A stretch of DNA of 64,000 nt from Rhynchonema sp. JSB1_4 (Eukaryota; Nematoda; Chromadorea; Monhysterida; Xyalidae). A program made the translations under genes and the position numbers. Position 1 is the stretch's first letter. The number at the start of each line of letters is the position of its first letter. Below are positions 34,997 through 46,420 of the stretch, one piece after another. The DNA is taken from assembly GCA_030248065.1 (NCBI GenBank), contig JASAMV010006390.1:1-64000 (forward strand). Reading direction: 5' to 3'. The notes under the pieces are model-generated. The model worked only from the letters and a program-made list of their open reading frames with translations. It made no database searches and was not told the DNA's origin.

Positions 34997-35640
34997 TAGT
35001 GTTTCCTGTTTTTCTTGGTCCAAGGAAACAAGCGGCCCCCGTGTTATAACTGAACTTCTGTTGGCAAACCAGCCGTGCTTTGCAGACCTAGACCATACCG
35101 CATCACCCTGAATTCTTGCACACTTAGAATGTTTCGGGTTACTGCAGCCACGTCGCGCGTGGCTTGCGTGTGAAAGAGCCAAGATCATGGAACATTTAGG
35201 GTGCGTTTGTGAATGTTGTTTATCGGCTAGTCGCGCGAGACGTGGCTACAGTAATTCGAAACATTTCAAGTGTAAGAATTCAGGGTGATACGGCATGGTC
35301 TTGGTCTGCAAAGCACGGCTGGTTTGCCTTTAGTTGAGGTCGAGATTACAATTTCGACTCAATCACGTATGTATAGCTGGCAAAAACGTGTCAACGTTTG
35401 CCTGTGGAATCTAACAACAAGAATGTTTCACATGCTCGCTGTGAGCTTTGCACGTGTGCGCTGCCAGCATGTCAATGAAACATTTCACTATGTTCGCTGC
35501 TGAGTGTCGCGCTTGGATTAACAAGAACACATTTTTAATCTCTTTCATTTGTTTTCTGAAATCTGGACCCCAAGCAAGAGTTTCGTTATAACGTGGGGTC
35601 GTTTGTTTCCTTTGCCTTGCACAAAAAGGAAATACTATAG
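34997..35640. mobile_element. TIR MITE, AGTGTTTCC family, copy 2, with palindromic insert
   Basis: Ends AGTGTTTCCTGTTTTTCTT and AAAAAGGAAATACT match the copy at 3595-3958. The body is interrupted at about 35059-35329 by a foldback whose arms start GGCAAACCAGCCGTGCTTTG and end with the reverse complement. Confidence 0.75.
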
Positions 35641-36038
35641 CTACATATGTTTGTATATTTAGAGATCTACTGACACCGCCGGATTTGACCAGCACAAAAA
35701 ATTTTTCTACCACCTTTGCTGCGCAAAAATTTTAACTGTCAGGTTTGATCCAAATTGTTGGCTCCAGTGAATCGCTATACATAAATCCCAAATAGACGAT
35801 CTTATTCATATGTAAACCCAAACTACACCAACATGAGCTCGATTTCGCAGCTGGCAGAATAGTGAAACATTCACACGTGGCTGCTGATTTGGTAAATGTT
35901 ACACGTTGAAGAATACAAAATGGGGCATGATGATTTTCTCTTTCTATTCGTTTTGAATACAGACCACCTTCGAAATCGGGCTCGTGTTGGTGTTTTTTGC
36001 CTATATGTATTATACGTGGCCATTTATGGCAATACCGA

Positions 36039-37832
36039 TCATCGAGATTGCCAGCAAAATAAAAGCTGCAAAATACAATAGTATATACAAAATATCGCGA
36101 ACACTAAAAAACGCCAAACCAACTCCGTATTCCTGCTCTGCATCTTGTATCTGCGCACTTGTGCATATTCAGCCACAATCCCCGTCAACCAAGCGTCTTC
36201 CACCGTAATCAGGGGCAGCTGCGACCAGGCCTCTATCAGGTAGGGTACACTGCCCCAAGCAACCATGTACCCATTGCCCGAACAGTACCGGGGGTAGGAG
36301 GGGTGAGGCCAGACGGATGGAGAAACCTCCCTGAATTGTAAAGGTCATTGTTGAGGGATTGGTATCGGACAAGGATCGCATAGTACAGCCCACCTTTAAG
36401 TAACCTAAATGTACCTAAAAATCGCTACTTTGTATCTGCATGGGCATTGCAATAAGTGTATTGTTCAATACAGCCCCTAAAGCAGTTGCTGAAGTCCATT
36501 ATTCTCGTCGTGTCCGATATCCAAGGAGCACTGGCTTCTGTTCGAGAGTGTACGACATCTTTCAAATGCCTGAAACACCCGTCACAAAATCTATACCACT
36601 AAAACAGGAAGACGTACAGTATGTGTGTGGCCCCCTCCATCGGAGGTGCGGACGGGTCAATTTTCACGGGTAGCTTTGGGTATGCTAACGGGTCTTCGGG
36701 GGGGGGGGGGTGGCACGGCACGGGCGCGACGCAGTAGCCGGGCCGTAGGCACGGGTCCCTACTAGTACAGCACTATAATGAAGAGGGTTGACCGTACTAA
36801 CGGCACCTACTTACCAAGGTCCGTCCCTTTGAACCATTATCCGATCATAACACGGTCCATAGATACCGAATTCGGCTTTTTCATATGGTCGCATGTTCGA
36901 TAGCACCAGAGGCATGTTGATAAAAATGTCATCGTCCGTTTTGACCAGAAACTGGTATTGTTTGCAGTTGAGATACGCCCAGAGAATTGAGGCCGCCACT
37001 TTGCGCGGCAGATTCGTGTAGGATTCGGTGACCTGAAAACCGGGATGTTTCAAGATAAAACTTATCGCTTCGGTGTAACCCCTGGTTGTGTGGTGGATTA
37101 GCACTGAAATGATCGTAAACACTGAAGCCTGTTTCCAACGAAGCGACCACAGCGGTTCTCGCTCTCAAATCACGCGGCTGCCGCAGTCGCTCCGGTGGAA
37201 ATAACGAGCCTGCTCCTGCACGATTATTTGTGACAAAGAGACGCTGCACAATACATCAACGAACCCAGACCATCGTGAGTGCAGATATGCATCATGGATC
37301 GTCTCAGAAACCGTGAATACAGACAAAATGAAAGATTTGAACGAAAACCTACATCAAGCATGAGCATGTCCTGGTGCTCGTACATTTCTCGTCCGAGGTT
37401 TGTTGTGATATTGTTGCGGCCGAGAACGAAAATCGCCGAAAGATTTTCATGTCCAGCCCACGAATCTCGAATTATCTGTCGGGATCTCCATGTCTTGGGT
37501 ACCGACATGATCAAGCAGAGCATGAACACTTTGCCATGGCAAAGTTTGTTTGTTGGACTGACTAGCACCTTGAATTTAGATGTTTCATCAGCCAGTATTA
37601 GACGATAGGTGCTATCGGTTGAATTGTTGAGATTTTGAATTTGAAATTTCTCTGCGTTTTGAGTTTTGTTTCGAAACCATTCTGTTCTGTAATAGTTGTC
37701 CTGTTGTTGAGAACGGTACAAATAACCGAGAACGGCTAGAGTGCTGATTAGCACAATCGTTGATAAAATGCACAAGTGCTTTCGAATTGTCAAAATTCGA
37801 TGATTTTGTGGTGTGAATATTTTGACGTTCAT
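36039..37832 (-). CDS. Beta-1,3-galactosyltransferase family (GT31) enzyme B, 3 exons
   Basis: Golgi type II glycosyltransferase, paralogue of enzyme A at 27421-29216. Exons 37353-37832, 36815-37032 and 36039-36330 (minus) join in phase to 329 aa. Residues 19-39 (HLCILSTIVLISTLAVLGYLY) are the signal anchor. RSRQIIRDSWAG, LSAIFVLGRN, FLVKTDDDIF with DDD at 193-195, SYPRYCSGNGYMV and ITVEDAWLTG are the expected motifs in order. Several N-x-S/T sites occur in the stem. Enzyme B has one intron fewer than A (A's first intron is absent); the other two fall in identical places. The last 25 residues form a second hydrophobic segment, which is unusual; the same DNA looks like a 54-nt in-frame intron (TTG|GTTTGG ... 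TTTTGCAG), so the true end may be shorter. Confidence 0.9.
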
Positions 37833-38817
37833 GGCACATTGTGAAATATAAAATTTGATGCCCAGTGTGCGATTGACTGTCTGTTGTGAGCGTGGTCGCC
37901 CACAACCACGTACAGCTTAGCGGTAAACTTTGATGTTTTGTCAGCGTGTGACCGAAATTACATAAGCCCTTTTGCCACACACTTGAACGTTTGCTTTATG
38001 ACTTCGCATGTTTACCACTAATATGTTTACATTGATTTTACTCGGCGACATAGCTCATACCTATTGTGTTTGCACAAAGGTTCTGGCCCTGTCGTGGCAG
38101 CATAAACGAGCGACAGAAAAATATACCACACGTGTTTCTTGGAAAGCGTATATTGAAACATCAGCAGTTCTTGTACGATTGACATGACAATTTTTGACAA
38201 ACAAGAAAGTGATGGAAGTGATAAGTGTAGCCTCCCTGGAATTCCAAGAAGATAACTCGGTACACACAAATACGTAACCACCATGTTCAGGTTCATAGCT
38301 TTCTGAATGCTAATATGGGAACCTCACTATGGCACATTCCACCCTTGGTGTGTCTCACAGTAACCGAACACCAAACATTTGAAGAAAAAAAAACAGTGGC
38401 AAATATCAATGTCTGGCTCATTACGGTTCTGGTAAGAAGGACATTTCTATGTTAGTTTTCACTGTGACAAAGCTGAGGATAAATTTATATTTGCTTTTCA
38501 TTTTTTGCAGTGACAACTGGTATGGGTGTAGGTGCTCATCCACCTGGTGAACGGTGCTGGTGTTTGAAACTTCTAAACCCGGTTTTTAGCTTGTCTAAAG
38601 TGTTTGAAAGCCAACCCCAGCCGTTTAAAAAACCACAGGTGAAGCACCTTACAAGTGGCTAAGCAAACAAATGTCGTGTTTTCCACCATTCAAGTGGACT
38701 CAGTGGACTCAACCACTGTATACTAAACATTGTAACCAGCAGCTCAAATAACACCAATAAAACGTGTGTTGCGTGCATAAAATTTATTTTTTGTCACAGT
38801 TACTGTTTTAGCTAATA
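37833..38817. other. Divergent promoter region between enzyme B and the second channel
   Basis: Head-to-head spacing of about 1 kb between the minus-strand galactosyltransferase and the plus-strand channel. No TIR pair or RNA gene is seen; one TGAAACAT at 38154. Confidence 0.5.
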
Positions 38818-41800
38818 ATGGCGCCAACACTGATGTCGATTCTGGCAATAATAAGCCAGTCTCCTCAGCTTCAAGTGGCGAATGCACTCTCAATGAATAA
38901 TCTGCTCTACGATTCCATTTTCGAACATTACAAAAACAGCGTCAGGCCAGTGATATTTCCATCAGACATCACTGAAGTGCAAGTCAGCCCGGTGCTATAC
39001 AGCATACTCAGAGTGGTAAACAGCGGCGGATCCAGGGTTTGGCCAAGGGAGGGAGGGCCCAAATCCAAAAAATCTATGTTTATCCAATGCTTGTCTCATT
39101 TTTTGAAAGGCCATTTTTATCAATGCATATTCAGAATTGGGATATTTTAAGCCAAGTAACCTGTGACAGCGCGCGTTCGCACTGATGAGCCCTGGCGCTG
39201 GCGCCTCGGTCTGTCTGCGAAAGCAGGGCGAAACAGACCAAAGTTTACTGCACTACGATGTGAAATATGCAGTAAACTAAATGAAATGTGAAACGAAATT
39301 ATTTGCTCTTTTTGCAAACTCAAATTTTGTCGAAATTGGATATATATCACCAGTTTTGAACTTTTGAAGTGTGAAAATCCTGCAATGTAGGGGTCTTTTT
39401 CGTTGTTCCGTGCGATGGTGGCCCCCTTCAGAGGGCACTTTCACCTAATTGGGTGCATGACCCCTGTGTCTCCCCTGGATCCGCTGGTGGTTGTAAGCGA
39501 GGTTGACTGTTCTTGTAAAATCATTATTTTTGTTGTTGTAGCTTTCGTAGCAAAGTTGGCACACGTGTAATAAGACAGCCGCCTAAGTTGTGCAACTCTT
39601 GTGAATGTTAGATAACACGTTTTCGTCCAGTTTCCACAGCTTTGCGGTGCACCAGGGCATCGTCAGTGTGATTATATACCAGGTGGCCACGCGAACCAGT
39701 GTGACTGTTTGGTGTGCCAGTGTATACGCGCAGATCTTTACAAACATTTTTGCAAATGCTTATGAAACAACGACGTTTCATATTTCAGCAAGAAGAATCA
39801 CAAACAGTGACGATTTCGCGCTGGTTTCAGATGGTTTGTCCATAATCTCTAAAATTATTCACTTCAAAACTTAATTTGAAAATTTTTCTTGCCAAAAATG
39901 TTCTCAGTTCTGGCAAGATCCAACTCTGAAATGGGACCCCCAACTTTTCAATGGATCATTGTACCTGGTGGCCGAAGCAAAACTGCTGTGGATCCCGGAT
40001 ATTACGGTGATTGAAATGTTGGTGAATATTGTACAGTGCGCGCTATTTATAGTGGCCCGTAGTGAATATTTTGCCTTGTGGTCGGCATTCAACTTACGCG
40101 CATAAGATACTGGTTCCGAGATCGGTCCTTGATTTTGACAGTCATTTCGCATGATTATGCCAAGCCGTGAAACCTCAGCCAGCTGGCTGTGGGTCAATGA
40201 AAACACGGCCGAGTTCTAGGTATGCCGGTGGTGGTGCGTAATGTTCAAAAGTGTTTTATGCCAAGTCAAAGCAAGCCAGCTCCAACCAAACACCATGATA
40301 AAACAAAGCAAACCACACAATTGCAATCAAATCATCACTTTCAATAAAGTTCAACATCTTGATTTAATTGCAGGCTACATTACACGCAGGCAGTAATGAC
40401 CCCACAGGACTTCGTCACAATTTGGCACAACGGTTCGATACAGTACTCGCTGAATGACGTGCTTGACGTACATTGCGAAATCGATGCCGCGAGGTTCCCT
40501 TACGATGAACAGAACTGTAGGTTGGTACATAAAGGCATGTATGAAGGTAAACCCTTATGGTTTGCTGGTAGCTACGTTGGCAAACACAATTAGTCTCTTT
40601 CTTGAACTATGTTGCTATTTCTTCCTTTTATGTTCCCAATTATACAAATTCACTTTCTTCAGTTTCCATATAGGGGAATACTGCATAAACTATGTCTTTT
40701 TGGTGTCCGGGTGCGCCGTCCTTGCGTGAAAACAAGGCTAAATGGAAAAACTCAGTGAAACCACGATGTGTCTGTTTTTTATTCCCTGATGTTTCAGTAT
40801 GACCTACGTGAGCTGGGAGTATCCGGCCGATGCAATCCACGTCAAGGCTCGACCGTCCAATCACGGATATATTCAATTCTACGAACCTAACTCTGGTCTG
40901 TATGTATGATGGGCTCATTATGTGACAATGGGTGAACTAGAAACCCTCACCTTTGAATAATGAATTGTGCCAAGTACGGAAATTTGGAATCCCCGCAGCA
41001 CCCCGTACGGCGCAAGCAACAGTGCTTCACATGCACATTCGCGTGTTTTATACTTGTGACGTAGCCATCTGGTGAATTCGCACTGACGGTGACCGCCTGT
41101 CCGTGAAAGCAAATCGAAAACGGTCGATAACACTGTGATTGCACTCACAGTGATTCAACCAATGCAACGATATTTTGCCTTTGACTCCCATTCAGAATGG
41201 CAACTATTGGGCTACACGTACGACAACAACGTCACAATTGATGACCACCAATCGATCAGTTTCGATGGCGTTCGATTCGATCTTGTCTTCAAACGCAAAG
41301 CCAGCTTCTACGTTCTGGCATTAGTGTTGCCGTCGTTTCTCATCACGTCCGTCGCTATCATTGGTGCGTGTTGTTACAGTCTCTTTATAGTGACGCGATC
41401 GGATGCGACAATTAGTCATTCTCGATCACTACAGACGCGAAAACTAGGAGGGTGGAGATTGATAACCTGACAAACCTGACTGTCACAGCATGATGCCCGG
41501 AGCGCACAGCTCTTTTACTCACCTTTAGTTGCTTGGCTTTCACTCAAAACTTATATGAAAAGACCAACTACGTAAGTCCCACATGTTCAATTTCTCAAAT
41601 TCGACAATATCGGCAAGATGTCGTGCCATAGCCATCTCTGTTATCATGCCCATCGGCAGTCCTGCATTCATGCCCGTCATAACCCAGGCTCCATTTCGTT
41701 CCTCCATATTTGTTTGTTCAGGTCTGTTCTCCCCGTCAGTCTCCTCCGCCGAGCGCGAAGAGCGTGTCACTTTGGGCCTAACTGCCGAAATGGCTATGTC

Positions 41801-42951
41801 CGTTGTGCTGATCATCGTTACAAATCTGATGCCGAAATCGGACAAACAGTTTCCGTTGCTCGGTTGGTGTTGTTGTATTTGTTTGCTTTTTCTACCTTTT
41901 TAGTTCTTCTACATATTTTTACATTATTTGCTTTTTGTCTTTCGAATGGCCTTTATCAAAGTTATGTGGGTAATTTGATGATATGCGTTAATCTATAGAC
42001 CGATGTGATCAAATCACCAAGCAAAGATACCGCCATAGGTAATCCTATCGACCTCTATTCGCATCCCCAGAACACTTCCTTGATCACACAGGCAAATACG
42101 TGGTGTACCAAATGTTGATGGTCGGTGTTGGCATGGCACTGGCCACAGCACTGGTCTACTTGCAAACATTGAGTGCATTCGGTGTACGTTTACCGCAGTG
42201 GTTGTTGTGGACGGTGGGCATCAGGCGAAGAAAGGTTGCGGGTTTTTTCGTTCATTTATTTACTGACGATGACCTGGTGCACCTCTTGCCTGTGACACTG
42301 GTGGAAGTGGCCAAAATCGCTGGTAGTTGGAATTGATCTCGCAAATTTGATTGCTCTTGTTACTTTACGCTCCATCTGTATACGCCCCAATGAAAATGCT
42401 CAACTGTAAACAAGTGCGGTTACCAAGAACACACACCTTGACCAGTGTGTGAAGTGTTGCCAGTTTTACGCTGGTCAATGTCAGTTTCGTCGGCAAATCT
42501 GGAAAAATGCTACGTAATAGCAGAAAGTCAGGCAACCAGGAACCGGTCACCAAGCTTCAGAAAATTTCAGGATATAATATGTGCGAAGAAAATGTTTCAG
42601 ATGCCTCGACTGCATTCGCTTCATGATGCAGCAGACAATAATACTACTTCGTCAAGTGTTCCACTGGTCAACGGTAACGTGGTTGATGTTTCACACAACA
42701 GCAGTGGTGGCCCACAAACGGCAGCCACACAGCAAACAACTGAACAACTGCTGACGAAATCAGCGTCATATTTTGACAAATTGGACAAAACTTTGAAATC
42801 AATAAATAATGAACTCGAATGCAGACGACACCAGCAGCGTGTGGTATTGGAGGCGGCGGCCTTCTGCTTTCGCGCTGATATTTGCTTGCTGATACTGTTC
42901 ACGATACTGAATGTTGTGATACTGCTGAGTGCATTTATTGTGAAAGGATAG
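38818..42951 (+). CDS. Cys-loop ligand-gated channel subunit, nicotinic/cation-type LGC, 9 exons
   Basis: Exons 38818-39015, 39789-39833, 39908-40017, 40374-40520, 40798-40895, 41196-41363, 41722-41862, 42092-42234 and 42571-42951 join in phase to about 476 aa. SVRPVIFPSDITEVQVSPV and WFQMQFWQDPTLKWDP are ligand-binding-domain signatures; the 45-nt second exon supplies the conserved SRWFQM part. The Cys-loop is C152-C166 (13 residues between, RFPYDEQNC). M1 ends LPSFLITSVAIIG. The M1-M2 linker lacks Pro-Ala-Arg and has EREERV (266-271), acidic residues that in nicotinic-type channels go with cation flow. M2 is TLGLTAEMAMSVVLIIVTNL, M3 is YVVYQMLMVGVGMALATALV, then a Ser/Thr/Asn-rich loop, and M4 is CLLILFTILNVVILLSAFIV. 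No vicinal Cys pair is seen in loop C, so it is not a classical alpha subunit. The last acceptor (42571 or 42601) is uncertain. Confidence 0.87.
39021..39485. mobile_element. TIR element, GGCGGATCC family, copy 2, at a splice donor
   Basis: Starts CAGCGGCGGATCCAGGG, ends CCTGGATCCGCTG. It begins five bases inside intron 1 of the cation-type channel, so the donor GTAAA|CAG is completed by the element's own end. Interior as in 614-1019; it also carries a copy of the TCTGCGAAAGCAGG short repeat near 39215. Confidence 0.7.
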
Positions 42952-43984
42952 TGTGCCTAATGTACAAACGTGTTTCTGGATTCATTTGTACAGTGTGCTC
43001 TTCAAATTATATGTACATGCATGTCAGAGAACTGCATAAAAGATAAAATATGTTGATGTAGCCACTTTCTCATCCAAACACACAGGTAATGCTTTAAATT
43101 TTACCAAGTATCATGGAAATTTTGTGCTGAGGAATTGAAAGCAATTTTTTGGCTTCAACAAGATCTTCCTTGATTCCCATGTGCAAGGCAGGTACATAAC
43201 ATCCACAGTCTTTCGAAAAGTACAATAAATATATGTATATAAGTATATATGCATACAAGAAGAAAAATGTGTGCGCGCGGAGAGGTGGTTGGTTTGCTGG
43301 TATAAAATAAAGTTGTTATAAGAAGTAGTGAAAGGGAGGGAAGAGAGAGTTATTTGAAAAAATGAAGGTAGAAGAGGTTGATTCTTTGAAAGTGAATTAA
43401 AAGCGAAACGCATAGGGACCATATTGCGGAATAGCGCAATGAGGGAGACGGCAAGCTGTAAGGTTCGTCTGTACTAAAGGCATAAAGAGTGGGTAAAACG
43501 ACTATGCGTTGGCCGCAATATGGTTCCTTGATGGCGCATCACTTTTTAATACACTTTTCAAATGGAATGCAATGCCTCTTTCTAAATCCTGTTCATTTTT
43601 TGGCAAATAATCTTTTCTTCTGTTTCGGTGATGTTTTTAGTCGCCTTTTGCTCCTGTGCGTAATCACTGATATCTTTTTACTTTGGGGAGTAAACAATCT
43701 TGTATAGGTGTTTTATATGCGACCAGAGGATACGAGAACATATCCTGATACTTGCCGCGCGCAGCAGGCATTTTTCTTCTTGTATTTTTGTTTTATATCG
43801 AGTAAGCGCATTTTCTCATTCGGTGGACGGAAAATGCATACTGTATGATCACACTGATAATTCGTTCACTATACAGAGGAATGTCGCCATTGTATTTCTC
43901 GACCCCGAAAGCCTCTATATCGCCCCCACTTTCTTCATTATTAGGGCACCATTGTGTTGTTTATTCACGCGAATCAGTTTTGAG
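42952..43984. other. 3' flank of the channel gene, AT-rich
   Basis: Contains TATATA runs and purine-rich stretches (43320-43380). No gene or paired inverted repeat supported. Confidence 0.5.
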
Positions 43985-44640
43985 TTCGTTTAGTTCCGGT
44001 TCTGGCTCCAAAAAGATCGGATTAAAAACCAATACACCATTAGATTTCTCGACCAAAACTATATACGCACGCACTGTCTTTATGATAGACAGTATTGTGG
44101 ACTTATTTGTTGATAAATACTGAGTTCGGTTCCAGTTCGGTTCTGGCTCGAAGGGCTTCGGATTAAAAACAATGTCACATTAGATTTCTGACCTGAAACT
44201 ATGTTCCCACCCACTGGTTCATGATCAGAGAGTATTGTGCGGCTTAACTGCATTGCTAAATATTAGTTCGGTTCAGTTCCGGTTCTGGCACGAAGAGCTC
44301 GGATTCAAAAGCCAATGTCACCATTAATTTCTGACCCAAAACTATATACGCAGCATGTCTTTATGATTAGACAGTATTGTGACTTATTTGCATGGCTAAA
44401 TATTGAGTTCCGGTTCCAGTTCCAGTTCTGGCACCGAAGAGCTCCGGATTAAAAGCAAATGTCACATTAGACTTCTACGAAAACTATATACCGCACACAC
44501 TGTCTTTATGACAGACAGTATTGTGCACTTATTTGCATGGCTAAATGCTAGTTCCGGTTCAGTTCCGGTTCTGGCTCCGAAAAGAATGATCAAAAACAAT
44601 GTCACCACCAGTTTCTCACCTTAAAACCCCGTACGCGGCA
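43985..44640. repeat. Tandem satellite, about five units of 125-150 bp
   Basis: Units restart at about 43990, 44120, 44265, 44400 and 44545, each with TTCCGGTTCTGGCTC, GGATTAAAA, ACTATATACGCA, GTCTTTATGA and GACAGTATTGTG in the same order. Degraded by small indels. A short GAAA/GAA microsatellite follows at 44690-44720. Confidence 0.8.
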
Positions 44641-46116
44641 GATTTCTCGTCATCATCCTGAGTTTTGGACGAACATTTTGGGAAAAAAAAAGAAAGAAAG
44701 AAAGAAAGAAGAAGAAGAAGTTTTTGCACTTTTTAGAGGCGTTGGGTACGTAACTCCACGACGCGGTACGATCAACGTCAAATTTTGAACGCAATGTAGG
44801 GTGGCCTAGGCACCTTGTGGTTAAATATTAAACCATGGTGCTTTGTTGTGGAATTACTGGCAGTGAAAATTTTTTCTGCCGCATAACTCACAACATATGA
44901 CATGCGCTACCTGCCCATAGTGCATATATGTAAATATATGTATATACCGTCTGCCCCAATCGAAAACGCTTTTGTTGTTTGAGGCACAATCATCCAAATC
45001 TCAAAGTTACTGCGGCGCGGTAAACATTATGCGCATACCGGAGCGTCCATGTAAAGTTCCCCCACGAATGGAGCCCTCCGAGGGTCTATATTCGGCAACC
45101 TTTCCGAATAGGCTCTATTTGAGTGAATGTATACTTCGATTTGAATCCAACAGTTCGATTTTTCACCTTTTTCCGAATAGAGCCCCGTGGGCTCTATATG
45201 GAAAACTGCGGTACATTGGTACAACAGGTAAATTTTACTGTGTCATGCTTGCAGGCGTGCGATGTTTGTCGAAGAGCCATGTTCACAAGTAAAGTCGTTC
45301 TCCACGCTTGGGTTAAACCCGTTAACCATTGACTAATGCTATTGTTGTCAACACAACTGCCTGCGCTTCGCGCAAACTCAGGTGATTGGGTGTCAACCAA
45401 GCACACATGGGATGTGCGCAAACCACAACGCGACGACAGCAAGCCCTAAATGAGGGCGATGTTGGAATATTGTATGTAGCTAGAGACGGGTGCGTTGACC
45501 GCAACAGACATCCGGCTGTGTTTGCGCGGAACACAGGCTGTTGCGTTGACAACATTAGTATAAGCCTATCCTCTACCTCGTAAGGTAAACGTGTCACGTT
45601 GTTGTGTAGCTAAAGCTGCCCACAATGGCCGCTTCTTATCGCCTGTTATCGCTTTTTATATATGCGCACAGAACAGTTTGGTATTATTTGGGCTGGACTG
45701 GCATGTATAGAAGGCTTTGGTGATGCACAACCTACGTCAAACCCAGCGGTGATGGTCAACCACTAAAAATACTTTTGCTTACAGTGATGATTGTTACAAA
45801 TGTTTGCCAAGTTTCTTGCAGGCAACATACCGCGCAATTTGTGCTTACATATTCTCCAGTCGGAATGAAACTTGAGTTTGGAGTTTGCGATTATTATTGT
45901 TACAATCGGCATCAGGTTTGGGATAGTTTTGATTTCGTCATTGTGCAACGTCCTTCAGCAAAATTATCGTTCACCAGGAATTATTTATTGAGTAAGCCGC
46001 CAATTTTAACTTTCAATATTCGTCTGTTTCAAATCAGCTATCGCGCTCTCGATTATCGTAACTTTGATGCTCTCGCAAGCACACATCAATGTTTAAGACA
46101 AAAAAAGGACGCAGGT

Positions 46117-46265
46117 AGGGCTCGCCCAGATATGTAGACCCGAAACCCGAACATGCGAAACATTTCTCTCCAGAACCATGTGCAGTTATTCTGGGCGGTA
46201 CATGCTGTATAAATACGATCTAAAATTTTATGTTCGGGTTTCGGGTCTATCTGTACGAGCTCATA
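46117..46265. mobile_element. Small TIR element (AGACCCGAAACCCGAACAT)
   Basis: Left arm GTAGACCCGAAACCCGAACA, right arm TGTTCGGGTTTCGGGTCTAT. About 150 bp, nothing coded. Confidence 0.6.
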
Positions 46266-46420
46266 TATGTACATACTGTATGCCCTATGGCCTGAGTTAT
46301 AACATTCTTTCTTTCAGCAGATTTCTTGACTACTTGACTTAGTCAACTACTTGACGCTAGGTCTTGAAAGTTGCTTCTTATCACTGATGCTTTTTGCAAC
46401 TATGGTACAGCTGCGTACCG

